From an uncultured Bacteroidales bacterium (GTDB lineage Bacteria > Bacteroidota > Bacteroidia > Bacteroidales > F082): a stretch of 29,093 nucleotides of DNA. This document shows positions 8,605 to 17,493 of the stretch, one piece after another. The stretch covers positions 1-29,093 of the forward strand of contig CALAZZ010000212.1 of the NCBI GenBank assembly GCA_937926515.1, in the 5' to 3' direction. The position numbers and the translations under genes were made by a program. The notes under the pieces are model-generated. The model did no database searches. It was not told where the DNA came from and saw nothing but the letters and a program-made list of their open reading frames with translations. How positions within the stretch are numbered: the first letter of the stretch is position 1; each line of letters starts with the position of its first letter.

Positions 8605-11600
8605 ATGCATTTCAAACGAATATCCAAAATTTTGATAACGTGGGTACTTCTATTGTTTATCGCCCCAACATCCCAGGCACAACAACAGAAGTACTTTGAC
8701 GATCCGGACATGATCCACCGCGAAGCGATCAGTATGTTCGAAGCCAGGCAATACGGAGCAGCAAGGCAAAGCTTTAGACAACTGATGGATATGCTTGATG
8801 ATAAAAACGACATTCTTTATGTTGATGCAGCTTATTATGATGCAGTGTGTGCTATTGAACTCGAATTGGCTGATGCCGGCGCAACGGTGAATAATTTTGC
8901 CCACAATTACCGAACAAGCAGGTGGAAACCAAGGGTAGATTTCTTACAGGCAAGGGTCTATTTTGCTGATCGAAAATATGCCGATGCACTCGATATATTC
9001 CATGAACTGGATCCATATGAGTTTTCTGCTTCTGAACGCAATGAGTATTTTTTTAAAAGTGGATTCAGCAGAATGAAGCAAAATGATTTGTCAGCCGCAT
9101 CAGCTGATTTTTCCAGAGCTAAAATGGACAATGGCCCATTTAGGGATGCTTCTATATATTATTACGCTCATATTCAGTATTTAAATGGCAATTATAATGA
9201 TGCCTTACAGCATTTTAAACAAATAGAAAGCAACCACACCTTTAACAAACTCATTCCTGCATATATGATGCAAATCCATTACCAGCAAGGTGATTATGCT
9301 CAGATAGTAGCTATGGGCGACCGGGTATATAACCAAGCTGAGAATCGTCGCAAACCTGAGATCGCCCGTATGATGGCTGATGCGTATTACAAGTTGGAGC
9401 AGTTCGACATGGCCCTTGAATATTACATCAATTTTGAACGCCTTTCGCGCAGACAGATGAGTCGAGAAGATAATTATCAGCTTGGAATAACAAGATTCAA
9501 AACCGGCTTTTACTCAGATGCAATCAACAATTTCCAAAAGGCAATTGGTCAAGATGATACCCTCTCACAGAATGCTTATTATTATTTGGCGGCATCCTAT
9601 CAGCAGACAGGACAACAAAATTTCGCCCGAAATGCTTTCCTTTCTGCATACAAAGCTGGCTTCGATACTGAAATCACAGAAGATGCGCTTTTCAATTATG
9701 CCCGTTTAAGTATTGAAAGCGGACCTGACCCCTTTAATGAAGCTATTGATGCCCTGCAGGATTTCATCAATAATAATCCCAATTCCGAAAGACGCAATGA
9801 GGCTTTTGGATACGTGGTTCAACTCTACCTGAGCTCGCGCAACTATGATGCGGCATTGGACTTTATCGAAAAAGAAACCCCAAATAATCCTGCTTTGCAG
9901 GCTACATATGTCCAGCTTGCTTATGCCCGTGGAATCGAGTTATACCACGCAAGAAACTACAGGGAGGCAGCCAGTTACCTTGCCAGGGCGGCCAATCAGC
10001 GCCATGATCCTCAAACAGCCGCCCAGGCTACATTTTGGATGGCGGATGCCTATTACAACATTAGAAATTTTGAAGCTGCTCGAAATCATTACAGGAGCTT
10101 CATGTCAATGCCTGCCGCTCGTCAATTGGGTATCTATTCCTTGGCTGCCTACAATCTTGGATATACTTATTTTTCACAAAAGCAGTATAATGCAGCACTA
10201 CCATCATTCCGGCAGTTTATTGCAAATCCTTATCGGGATAAACCAGATTTGGTTATCGATGCCTGGCTACGCATTGCTGATTGCCAGTTTATTGGCAAAT
10301 CCTATGCGCAGGCGATCGAATCATATGATAAAGTTATCAATGCCATGCATGCAGAATCGGATTATGCCCTGTTTCAGAAAGCACATAGTTTTGGCGCATT
10401 AGGAAGGTTCAATGATAAACTCTCAACACTAGATCAACTGGTCAGAAATCACCCTACTTCAGCCTATTATGACAATGCCCTGTACGAAATGGCATCGACC
10501 AATTTGGTTATGAACGACAATCGGTCTGCAATTAGCTACTTTGACAGGCTGGTTCGTGAAAAACCCAGAAGCCCTTTTGCGAAGGAAGCCCTGGTGAAAA
10601 CCGGCCTTATCTATTTCAATAACGATCAAAATGACAGGGCTATAACCACACTAAAGAAAGTAATTGAAGATTATCCAACTACCACAGAAGCACGTGAGGC
10701 ACTAAACACATTACGAGTTATCTATATGGACATGAATAATCTACAGGAATATTTTTCATACACCGAAAAGCTTGGTTTCGTTCAGGTAAGCGTGAATGAA
10801 CAAGACTCCCTGGCATTTACCATGGCAGAAAACTTCTACCAGGAAGGACGTTGTGGTGAGGCGATCAAAGCACTTGAAAATTACATTACAACCTATCCGC
10901 AAGGTGCTTACTTGCTTCAGGCCAATTACTTTAAGGCACGTTGTGAACTCCGGGAAAATCGCCCTGATATCGCTTTGCAACATTTTCGTTTTATCATAAA
11001 CTACACCGACAATCAATACACCGATGAAGCATTGCTTGAGGCGGCCCGTATATTATATGATCAGGAAGATTATGAGGAGTCAAACAAGTATTACAAAAGC
11101 CTGTATACTCTGAGTGATGATCCCATACGCCAACTTGAATCATTGGAAGGCAGAATGAAAAGCAGCTTTTTTCTACAACATTATGAGGACGCAATTGAGG
11201 CAGCCCGACAGCTCCTGCAACGCAGCCGGGTTGGTCAAGAGCAAATACTACAGGCTCACTATATTATGGGAAAATCCTTATTTGAAATGGGAAGGCTTGA
11301 TGAAGCTTTGAAGGAATTGAAGGTGGTACACCATACGAGTTCGGGTGTGTTAGGTGCTGAAGCTTATTACCTTATGGCTTCAATCAGTTATCAAAACGGT
11401 TATTACGATGATGCAGAAAATCAGCTTTTTGACTTGGCAGACCGGTACAGCGCCTATGATTACTGGGTAGCTCGGGGATTTATACTTTTGGCTGATATCT
11501 ACGTGCGACAGGATAATAATTTTCAGGCCCGGCAAACCCTCCAAAGTATCATTGATAATTACAAAGGGCAGGACTTACGTGAGCTGGCTGCCCGGAAACT

Positions 11601-11619
11601 GGCTGCCATAAGTGAATAA
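8605..11619 (+). CDS. Large exported tetratricopeptide-repeat protein
   Basis: I start at the ATG at 8605 (1004 aa), which opens on a signal peptide (MHFKRISKILITWVLLLFIA, cleavage near SQA before QQQ). An in-frame ATG at 8545 would place 20 extra residues before it. The mature protein is almost wholly TPR repeats; I count about 20-22 helix pairs with the pattern YxxAxxxF or close to it (for example QYGAARQSFRQL, NYNDALQHFKQI, SYAQAIESYDKVI, YYDDAENQLFDLA). No enzymatic motif is visible. Such proteins act as periplasmic protein-binding scaffolds. The next gene, 48 bases downstream and co-oriented, encodes an outer-membrane beta-barrel, so the pair probably works together at the outer membrane. 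I found no -7 element of its own; transcription may come partly from the rnpB promoter. Confidence 0.9.
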   Translation: MHFKRISKILITWVLLLFIAPTSQAQQQKYFDDPDMIHREAISMFEARQYGAARQSFRQLMDMLDDKNDILYVDAAYYDAVCAIELELADAGATVNNFAHNYRTSRWKPRVDFLQARVYFADRKYADALDIFHELDPYEFSASERNEYFFKSGFSRMKQNDLSAASADFSRAKMDNGPFRDASIYYYAHIQYLNGNYNDALQHFKQIESNHTFNKLIPAYMMQIHYQQGDYAQIVAMGDRVYNQAENRRKPEIARMMADAYYKLEQFDMALEYYINFERLSRRQMSREDNYQLGITRFKTGFYSDAINNFQKAIGQDDTLSQNAYYYLAASYQQTGQQNFARNAFLSAYKAGFDTEITEDALFNYARLSIESGPDPFNEAIDALQDFINNNPNSERRNEAFGYVVQLYLSSRNYDAALDFIEKETPNNPALQATYVQLAYARGIELYHARNYREAASYLARAANQRHDPQTAAQATFWMADAYYNIRNFEAARNHYRSFMSMPAARQLGIYSLAAYNLGYTYFSQKQYNAALPSFRQFIANPYRDKPDLVIDAWLRIADCQFIGKSYAQAIESYDKVINAMHAESDYALFQKAHSFGALGRFNDKLSTLDQLVRNHPTSAYYDNALYEMASTNLVMNDNRSAISYFDRLVREKPRSPFAKEALVKTGLIYFNNDQNDRAITTLKKVIEDYPTTTEAREALNTLRVIYMDMNNLQEYFSYTEKLGFVQVSVNEQDSLAFTMAENFYQEGRCGEAIKALENYITTYPQGAYLLQANYFKARCELRENRPDIALQHFRFIINYTDNQYTDEALLEAARILYDQEDYEESNKYYKSLYTLSDDPIRQLESLEGRMKSSFFLQHYEDAIEAARQLLQRSRVGQEQILQAHYIMGKSLFEMGRLDEALKELKVVHHTSSGVLGAEAYYLMASISYQNGYYDDAENQLFDLADRYSAYDYWVARGFILLADIYVRQDNNFQARQTLQSIIDNYKGQDLRELAARKLAAISE

Positions 11620-11667
11620 TTATAAAATTTAACTCGAAATACTTCATCATATACATTGTAATACAGG

Positions 11668-13344
11668 ATGAAAAAAAAGAAGAACATCATATATTTATTT
11701 GCCTTACTGGCATTGATGAGTCAGCATCTCTTTTCTCAGACGCATGAGCGGGTGACCGTGATAGGCACCTTTGAACCCAGTCTGGGAGAGTTTACAAGGT
11801 TAACCGTTGGGCCCGAGAGAGTTGAAGCAGATTTTGAACCCGAAGCCGTAACCTACACTTTCATTGACAAGGTCATTAACACACAAATTGAACTCGAAAG
11901 CATTCCGCCCCTGCAGATCATCCCGGAATCCCGTAGCCGGCATTATCATAATTACCTGAAAGCTGCAATAGGGAGCGGGTTATCACCCTATTTTATTTAC
12001 AGGCACTATTCGCCTATATCCAGAAATACCCGCTTTGGATTAGGCATACGCCATTTCTCAACATGGTCCAATATGGCTGAGTATGCTCCTTCAGATTTCA
12101 TGAATAACAGGTTAAACCTGAACTTTGATCATAACTTTCGCTCACACGCACTGTTTATGGAATTATATTACCAGTATAATACAAACAGACATTATGGTTT
12201 TATCCCTGAAGATCATCCCACATATGTTTTTGACAAGGCTGATATTTTGCAACGTTATACAAACTTTGGGGGGACGGTAGGTTTACAAAGTAAGCCCACC
12301 CGCAGCAATACCTTATATCATAACATCATTGTTAAGTACAATAATATTTCCGACTATTATGGCAGTAGCGAACATGCAGCAAGCGCCATGATCGAACTTC
12401 AGAAAGATCTTGATCTGCTTAATGTTGACAGCAAACAAGCATTCTCCCTTGATTCTGACCTGGCATTCTTTCGAAATACAGATTCGCTAAACACAAGCAA
12501 TGCCAGTAAAATAGGACTTACTCCGGCATTTATAATAGATGGTGACTTTTTCTTCCTGAAGGCTGGAATCAGCTTAAATCTAGAAGTGGGTGATAGCAGT
12601 CGTTTTCATTTGTATCCTGCTGTGCACAGCAAATTGTTTTTACTCGAAAGTGCGGTTGAGATATATGCCAACTTTACTGGAGGTCTTCAGCGCAAAAGCC
12701 TTCAAATAATGGCTTCAGAAAACCCTTTTATAAGTTCAATCATTCCATATCAGTGGGAAAATACACCATTCCGATTCAAAGGAGGTACAAAGGCTGCCTT
12801 TATCCCTAACCTGGAACTTCATTTTGGGGTCACTTATGCCAATATTGCCAATAAAGCATTTTATGCAACAGACAAAATGAACCCCATTCAAAATACATTC
12901 AGCCTTGTATTTGACGATGTGCAGTTTTTTAATTTCACGGCAGAAGTTGCATACAGGCTTAGCAATAAACTTGGAATTCACCTTGGATACAATCATTACG
13001 AATATACTATGACTGACGAATTGCATCCATGGCATGAACCGCTTTCAAAGTTCTCAGGAAAAGTTGAGTTAAAACCAACTGAAAAGCTTGGTTTTAATAC
13101 TGAAGTTTTGTTATTTGGAACCAGATATGCGCCCTATTACACATTAGCCGATGAGCTTGTTGTTGTAGAAGTCAAAGAACTAGATCCTGCCCTTGATGTG
13201 AATATTGGCGCCGTATACTATTTCAGTGAGCGTTTCAGTACATTTGCAACCATTAACAACGTCCTGAATAATAAATACCACAAATACCTCAATTATCCGG
13301 TGTACGGGATTCAACTCTACGCAGGCCTCACTTACAGTTTCTAG
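11668..13344 (+). CDS. Outer-membrane beta-barrel protein, partner of the TPR protein
   Basis: 558 aa. A signal peptide (residues 1-24, a KKKK start, ending HLFSQ) precedes a short region, VTVIGTFEPSLGEFTRL through IPPLQI. From memory this resembles the opening of TonB-receptor-like barrels found beside TPR genes in Bacteroidota. The rest is alternating amphipathic strands (for example RFGLGIRHFSTWSNM, FMELYYQYNTN, KLGIHLGYNHYEYTM) ending in a terminal Phe (AGLTYSF), the classic C-terminal signal of outer-membrane barrels. No full plug domain is visible, so it may be a reduced TonB-dependent receptor relative or a plain barrel. Placement 48 bases after the TPR gene suggests one operon. Cargo or function unknown. 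Confidence 0.82.
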   Translation: MKKKKNIIYLFALLALMSQHLFSQTHERVTVIGTFEPSLGEFTRLTVGPERVEADFEPEAVTYTFIDKVINTQIELESIPPLQIIPESRSRHYHNYLKAAIGSGLSPYFIYRHYSPISRNTRFGLGIRHFSTWSNMAEYAPSDFMNNRLNLNFDHNFRSHALFMELYYQYNTNRHYGFIPEDHPTYVFDKADILQRYTNFGGTVGLQSKPTRSNTLYHNIIVKYNNISDYYGSSEHAASAMIELQKDLDLLNVDSKQAFSLDSDLAFFRNTDSLNTSNASKIGLTPAFIIDGDFFFLKAGISLNLEVGDSSRFHLYPAVHSKLFLLESAVEIYANFTGGLQRKSLQIMASENPFISSIIPYQWENTPFRFKGGTKAAFIPNLELHFGVTYANIANKAFYATDKMNPIQNTFSLVFDDVQFFNFTAEVAYRLSNKLGIHLGYNHYEYTMTDELHPWHEPLSKFSGKVELKPTEKLGFNTEVLLFGTRYAPYYTLADELVVVEVKELDPALDVNIGAVYYFSERFSTFATINNVLNNKYHKYLNYPVYGIQLYAGLTYSF

Positions 13345-13383
13345 TTCATCTGACTAAAAAACCAAGATCATAATATTCAGTTC

Positions 13384-14424
13384 CTAGTCAGGTAATATAT
13401 GGACATGATCCCTGTCAATACTGAGAAAACAACTCCCATTGCTGAATGTCTGATTAGGCAAAGCATAGGCAATCAACTCCAATTGTTCATCATCAATGAT
13501 TAAGGAACATGCCAATTCATTGTATTCGCCCATAAATTTATTGCTGAGAATCGTAGCTGGCAGGTCATGGTTACTGGACTGACTGCTAACTTTTATTGCA
13601 TCCGGTCGGATACATAAAATTGCAGGAGAGCTATCCGATTGCTTGGGTAATTTAAGGTAATTGGTATAAAACTGCTTAAGTGGATTGACTTTGGTGATAT
13701 TGGCTTTCCCAAAGAACTCAGCCACATAAATATTTTTAGGTGACTTATAGATTTGTTCGGGAGTACCTTGTTGTATTGTGTTCCCATGACGCAGCACAAT
13801 TACCTGATCCGCCACTGTCAGAGCATCTTTGGTGTCGTGGGTGACAAATATTGCAGTTGTGCCCGTTTTACGGAGTATATGTGTTATTTCTTCCCTTAAT
13901 CTGGTTTTTAATAATGTGTCAATATTACTGAAGGGCTCATCAAATAAAATCAGCCTGGGACCTGGGGCCATTGCCCTGGCCAAAGCCACCCTTTGCTGCT
14001 GGCCTCCAGATAATTGGTGTGGATATCTATTCTCAAACCCTTCGAGTCCTGTAAGCTCAATAACCTCTTTAAAACGCTTCGCAGCTTCTTTACGATTGAA
14101 ATGATACAGCCCAAAACGTATATTCTGTGCAACTGTTTTATGTGGAAATAAGGCATTGTCCTGAAAAACAAGGCCTATATGCCTTTTTTCAGGTTCGACA
14201 AAAGTCGTTGCATCCACTACCTTATTCCCGTAAACATACAGATCTCCGCTATCAGGCATTTCAAAGCCTGCAATCATGCGGAGTATGGTGGTTTTACCAC
14301 AGCCACTCTCACCAAGTAATGCAACAATCTCGCCAGCTTGCACCTTTAATGAAAAGCCATTTACGGCTCTTTCAGTGGTGCCAACATACCTCTTATTCAA
14401 ATAATTGGCTTCAAGTATTGTCAT
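13384..14424 (-). CDS. fbpC: Fe(III)-type ABC importer, ATP-binding subunit
   Basis: 346 aa. This is the ATPase of the importer encoded by the two upstream genes. All nucleotide-site motifs are present: Walker A GESGCGKTT (38-46), Q-loop Gln88 in VFQDNALFPH, signature LSGGQ (138-142), Walker B LILFDE (158-163) and the switch His196 in FVTHD. A C-terminal domain of about 100 residues contains IRPDAIKV, typical of the TOBE domain in FbpC/PotA-type ATPases. The start overlaps the permease gene by 14 bases. The iron assignment comes from the binding protein in this operon; by itself the ATPase could serve polyamine, sulfate or thiamine uptake. Last gene of the operon, convergent with the beta-barrel gene. 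Confidence 0.9.
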   Translation of the reverse strand: MTILEANYLNKRYVGTTERAVNGFSLKVQAGEIVALLGESGCGKTTILRMIAGFEMPDSGDLYVYGNKVVDATTFVEPEKRHIGLVFQDNALFPHKTVAQNIRFGLYHFNRKEAAKRFKEVIELTGLEGFENRYPHQLSGGQQQRVALARAMAPGPRLILFDEPFSNIDTLLKTRLREEITHILRKTGTTAIFVTHDTKDALTVADQVIVLRHGNTIQQGTPEQIYKSPKNIYVAEFFGKANITKVNPLKQFYTNYLKLPKQSDSSPAILCIRPDAIKVSSQSSNHDLPATILSNKFMGEYNELACSLIIDDEQLELIAYALPNQTFSNGSCFLSIDRDHVHILPD

Positions 14425-16057
14425 TATTTTTTTGTTTTAATATGGCACTTAATACATAAACAGGTATAATCCCAATCAGGATGATGACCAGGGCAGCAGG
14501 TGCAGCCTCCGATATTCTCTCGTCTGAAGCGTATTCAAAAACACGTACTGCAAGCGTATCAAAATTGAATGGCCGCATAATTAATGTTAACGGAAGCTCC
14601 TTTAGTACATCAATAAATACCAGCAGCGATGCAGCAATTATTGGACCTTGTAGCAAGGGGATGTTGATCTGCACAAGAGTACGAAGTTTAGACACACCTA
14701 ATGATCGGGATGCCTGATCCAGCTTGGTGGATATTTTTGCGTTTCCGCTTTCAATACTATTGTAACCAACAGCCATAAAACGAACCAAATAAGCATATAC
14801 CAGAGCTACATAGCTTCCTGTAAGAAGGATCCAGGTTCGGCCGTAATTAAGATGTTGATCCAACCAGATCGTAATGACCAGAATACCTATTGCCACAACT
14901 GCGCCTGGGATTGCATAGCCAAGGGTTGACAATCGTACCAGTGCCCTGGGTATCATATAGGGATAGGTTCGAACAACAAAAGCCAGGAAAACGGTGAGGG
15001 TTACAATTAACAGGGATGATATTGTTGCCAATTGGAAACTGTTTATTAGTAAATGCACAAAATCAAAACTGATAATTTCAAATGCAGAAATAGTCCAGTA
15101 AATAAATGCCGACAGAGGTATTATAAAGCCAAACATAAATGGAATAAGACAAAACAAAAAGAACAACCAGCCATATCGTGAGCTGATCTTGATTCTATTC
15201 AACCTTTTGACTGATGAAGTGGATGCAAACCTCTTTTTCCGCCGATGAAATCGCTCAATAAGGATCAAGGCAAGTACGAGGATCATTAAGTAAACAGAAA
15301 GCTTCAGGGCTGCGCCAAGATTGCCAAACCCAAACCATGCGGTAAATATTCCGGTGGTAAAAGTCTCTACTCCAAAATATTTTACCAGTCCATAATCATT
15401 CAATACTTCCATGATCACAAGTGATAAACCTGCAGCATAGGCCGGGCGCGCCATGGGAAGAATTAATCTGAAGTATACTGCAGTTCGTGACATGCCCATC
15501 GAAGCACCTGCTTCGGCCACATTTCCCGATTGCTGCTGAAAATAGGCTTTTGAAATCAGGTATACATAAGGATACAAGGCCATTGAGAAAATGATGATGG
15601 CTCCAGGTAAACTTAATACATTAAAAAATAGAAACTGTCCTGTCTCAAAACCAAAATTATTTCTTAAGAAGGTATATAATGGTGAGGTGTAATCTAACAT
15701 TCCTGCATATGCAAACCCGCTAATATAGGCAGGTATAGCCATGGGTAAAACCAGGGCATATTCAAAAAAACCACGACCCTTGAAGCGATAGGTACTCACA
15801 AGCCATGCAGCATTAACGCCAATGAGAAAACTTAGCAACCCAACACTGACAATTAGGATCAAAGTATTTATCAGATAGGCTGGCAATAAGTTATTTACAA
15901 TATGGTTCCAAATTTCATTTGCCGGATAAAACAAGCCGGACATCACGATCAGAAGAGGTAATAAAAGGAATAATACGGCAATGAACGCAGCAATCAACCA
16001 TGGGTTGGTCACATAATAACGGAATAGACTTACCGGAAAAACTAATTTCATTGCCAT
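14411..16057 (-). CDS. fbpB: Fe(III)-type ABC importer, fused permease
   Basis: 548 aa, a double-length permease with about twelve membrane helices. The two halves each carry an EAA loop that docks the ATPase: EAGASMGMSRTAVYFRLILP (182-201) and QASRSLGVSKLRTLVQINIP (448-467). This fused arrangement is characteristic of the FbpB/ThiP group. Its start overlaps the binding-protein gene by 10 bases and its end overlaps the ATPase gene by 14, so the three proteins are made together. Either Met1 or Met3 could be the start; the difference is two residues. Confidence 0.92.
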   Translation of the reverse strand: MAMKLVFPVSLFRYYVTNPWLIAAFIAVLFLLLPLLIVMSGLFYPANEIWNHIVNNLLPAYLINTLILIVSVGLLSFLIGVNAAWLVSTYRFKGRGFFEYALVLPMAIPAYISGFAYAGMLDYTSPLYTFLRNNFGFETGQFLFFNVLSLPGAIIIFSMALYPYVYLISKAYFQQQSGNVAEAGASMGMSRTAVYFRLILPMARPAYAAGLSLVIMEVLNDYGLVKYFGVETFTTGIFTAWFGFGNLGAALKLSVYLMILVLALILIERFHRRKKRFASTSSVKRLNRIKISSRYGWLFFLFCLIPFMFGFIIPLSAFIYWTISAFEIISFDFVHLLINSFQLATISSLLIVTLTVFLAFVVRTYPYMIPRALVRLSTLGYAIPGAVVAIGILVITIWLDQHLNYGRTWILLTGSYVALVYAYLVRFMAVGYNSIESGNAKISTKLDQASRSLGVSKLRTLVQINIPLLQGPIIAASLLVFIDVLKELPLTLIMRPFNFDTLAVRVFEYASDERISEAAPAALVIILIGIIPVYVLSAILKQKNNDNT

Positions 16058-17067
16058 CCAGCTTTATTGAAAATTAACATGGCATCTTCAAGATAATCAC
16101 CAAGTTTACCAATATTAAGGCTGTCGGCTTTGAACGCTCCCCAGTTCTGTAAAAGCATTGGAATCTCAGCTTGAGGAAGCACCGGATACTCAAAATTCTC
16201 ATTTGCAAGATATTCCTGTGCTTCCTTTTGCAGTAAATACCTGATCAATTTAATTGCATTGTCTTTATTTTTTGAACTTGCTACAATGCCCATCCCACTT
16301 ATATTAATATGGGTCCCCCTATCTTCCTGATTGGGAAAAAACAGCCCAACCTCATTGGCCACTCTTCGTTCTTCGGTATTTGTTGAGCGCATGAGCAATC
16401 CGAGATAGTAGGAATTAATAATTGCAAGATCACCCGTACCTGCTACTATGGCTTTTACCTGGTCACGATCATTACCCCTTGGTGGTTGTGCCATATTGTC
16501 AACAATTTTCTCTACCCAATCGGAAGCAGACTGATGGCCATTGGCTGCAATAAGCGAAGCCAACAAACTCTGATTGTAGTGACTCTGTGATGAACGAACC
16601 AATATTCTTCCCTTCCATTTATCATCTGCCAGATCCTCGTAGGTACTTAATTCTTGCGGATTAATACGTTCTTTATGGAAAACAATTATCCTGGCCCGTT
16701 TTGTTAGCCCCAACCAATGTCCGTTTGGCTCCCTTAAGTTTTTCGGAACCATATGCAGCAACGCCTGATCATTTATTGGATATAATATGCCATGATCAAC
16801 AGCACGAGACAGACGGCTCGCATCTGCAGTGATAAATAAATCAGCCTGAGTTTGTTCGCCTTCAAGCAAAATACGGTTGATCAATTGATCCGAATCAGCT
16901 TTGATCAAGTTGATTATGATGCCTGTTTCCTCAGTAAATCTTCTGAAAAGTTCTTCATCCGATTTATAATGCCGGCCTGAATATACATTGACTTCATCTC
17001 TTTGGGTATGGCATGAAGTAACCATGATAATGAACAGCATCACAATAAGATTCAATCTTAATGACAT
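16048..17067 (-). CDS. fbpA: Fe(III)-binding lipoprotein of the ABC importer
   Basis: 339 aa, extracytoplasmic iron-binding protein of the FutA/FbpA family. A lipobox (VTSC, Cys19) marks it as a lipoprotein. The ferric-ion tyrosines known from FutA-type proteins can be placed: Tyr34 in SGRHYKSD, Tyr164 in SQSHYNQS, and the pair Tyr220-Tyr221 in IINSYYLGLL. The N-terminal VNVYSGRHY and TGI.INLI motifs are typical of the family. First gene of the operon, with a -7 element about 20 bases upstream. I saw no Fur-box-like palindrome, so iron control is only an expectation. Confidence 0.9.
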   Translation of the reverse strand: MSLRLNLIVMLFIIMVTSCHTQRDEVNVYSGRHYKSDEELFRRFTEETGIIINLIKADSDQLINRILLEGEQTQADLFITADASRLSRAVDHGILYPINDQALLHMVPKNLREPNGHWLGLTKRARIIVFHKERINPQELSTYEDLADDKWKGRILVRSSQSHYNQSLLASLIAANGHQSASDWVEKIVDNMAQPPRGNDRDQVKAIVAGTGDLAIINSYYLGLLMRSTNTEERRVANEVGLFFPNQEDRGTHINISGMGIVASSKNKDNAIKLIRYLLQKEAQEYLANENFEYPVLPQAEIPMLLQNWGAFKADSLNIGKLGDYLEDAMLIFNKAGWQ

Positions 17068-17086
17068 ATATTTTTATATTAAAGTG

Positions 17087-17094
17087 CAAAATTA
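17087..17094 (-). promoter_or_regulatory. -7 element of the iron importer operon
   Basis: The minus strand reads TAATTTTG, an exact TAnnTTTG, 20 bases before the fbpA start. No clear -33 TTG is present. The implied leader is very short. Confidence 0.45.
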
Positions 17095-17292
17095 CTTAGA
17101 ATCTTTCTAAATAAGACTTTTATCTCGATATTCATAAGAGGCTGGAACATTATTTTAAGCAAATAAGTTGATGTTCGTATCTTATTGCAGAATTCAATTG
17201 AGGAAGATTTCTGAGGAAAAAACCAGAAAGAAAATGTTGATAACTCTGGTAATTTTGAGGGAGTTTAATCAAAAAAATCGAACAAAAAATTG

Positions 17293-17300
17293 TACCTTTG
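17293..17300 (+). promoter_or_regulatory. -7 element of gyrB
   Basis: TACCTTTG is an exact TAnnTTTG in the right orientation. It sits 193 bases before the gyrB start. No TTG occurs 17-23 bases upstream; the nearest TTTG (17254-17257) is too far. Confidence 0.5.
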
Positions 17301-17493
17301 CATGTCTTATCTCAGGCATCGGTAGAGAATTGTTCATAATGCTAATAAAGACAAGGTCAAATTCGATTGAAGGGCCTTGGTTTTGGCAAACAGACAACAT
17401 TTTAATGTTTGTGACCGTGATCTCAGTTAACATGAGCAGTGAACCTATTGAACTTGAGTAGTAATTTCGCTAGAGGTTAATTATCAAATACAA

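Larger units (their letters stand above)
17068..17493. other. Divergent control region between the iron importer and gyrB
   Basis: 426 bases with no convincing gene. It holds a minus-strand -7 element for the importer near its left end and a plus-strand -7 element at 17293-17300 for gyrB, which leaves a leader of nearly 190 bases. The leader contains an AT-rich hairpin (AACATT, TT, AATGTT) and CAAGG/CCTTG repeats, but no recognised riboswitch. A single DnaA-box-like TTATCAACA lies on the minus strand at 17235-17243. Confidence 0.5.

Noticed and set aside
9845..10402. A 185-codon open frame in another frame inside the TPR gene
   Set aside because: It overlaps fully with a well-supported repeat protein, has no domain-like pattern, and is explained by the low stop frequency in the shifted frame.
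17235..17243. DnaA-box-like TTATCAACA on the minus strand near gyrB
   Set aside because: Only one near-match was found, with no cluster, no dnaA or dnaN nearby and no AT-rich repeats typical of an origin.
17168..17461. A 97-codon frame between the iron importer and gyrB
   Set aside because: It spans the gyrB -7 element, its composition looks random, and no domain is recognisable.
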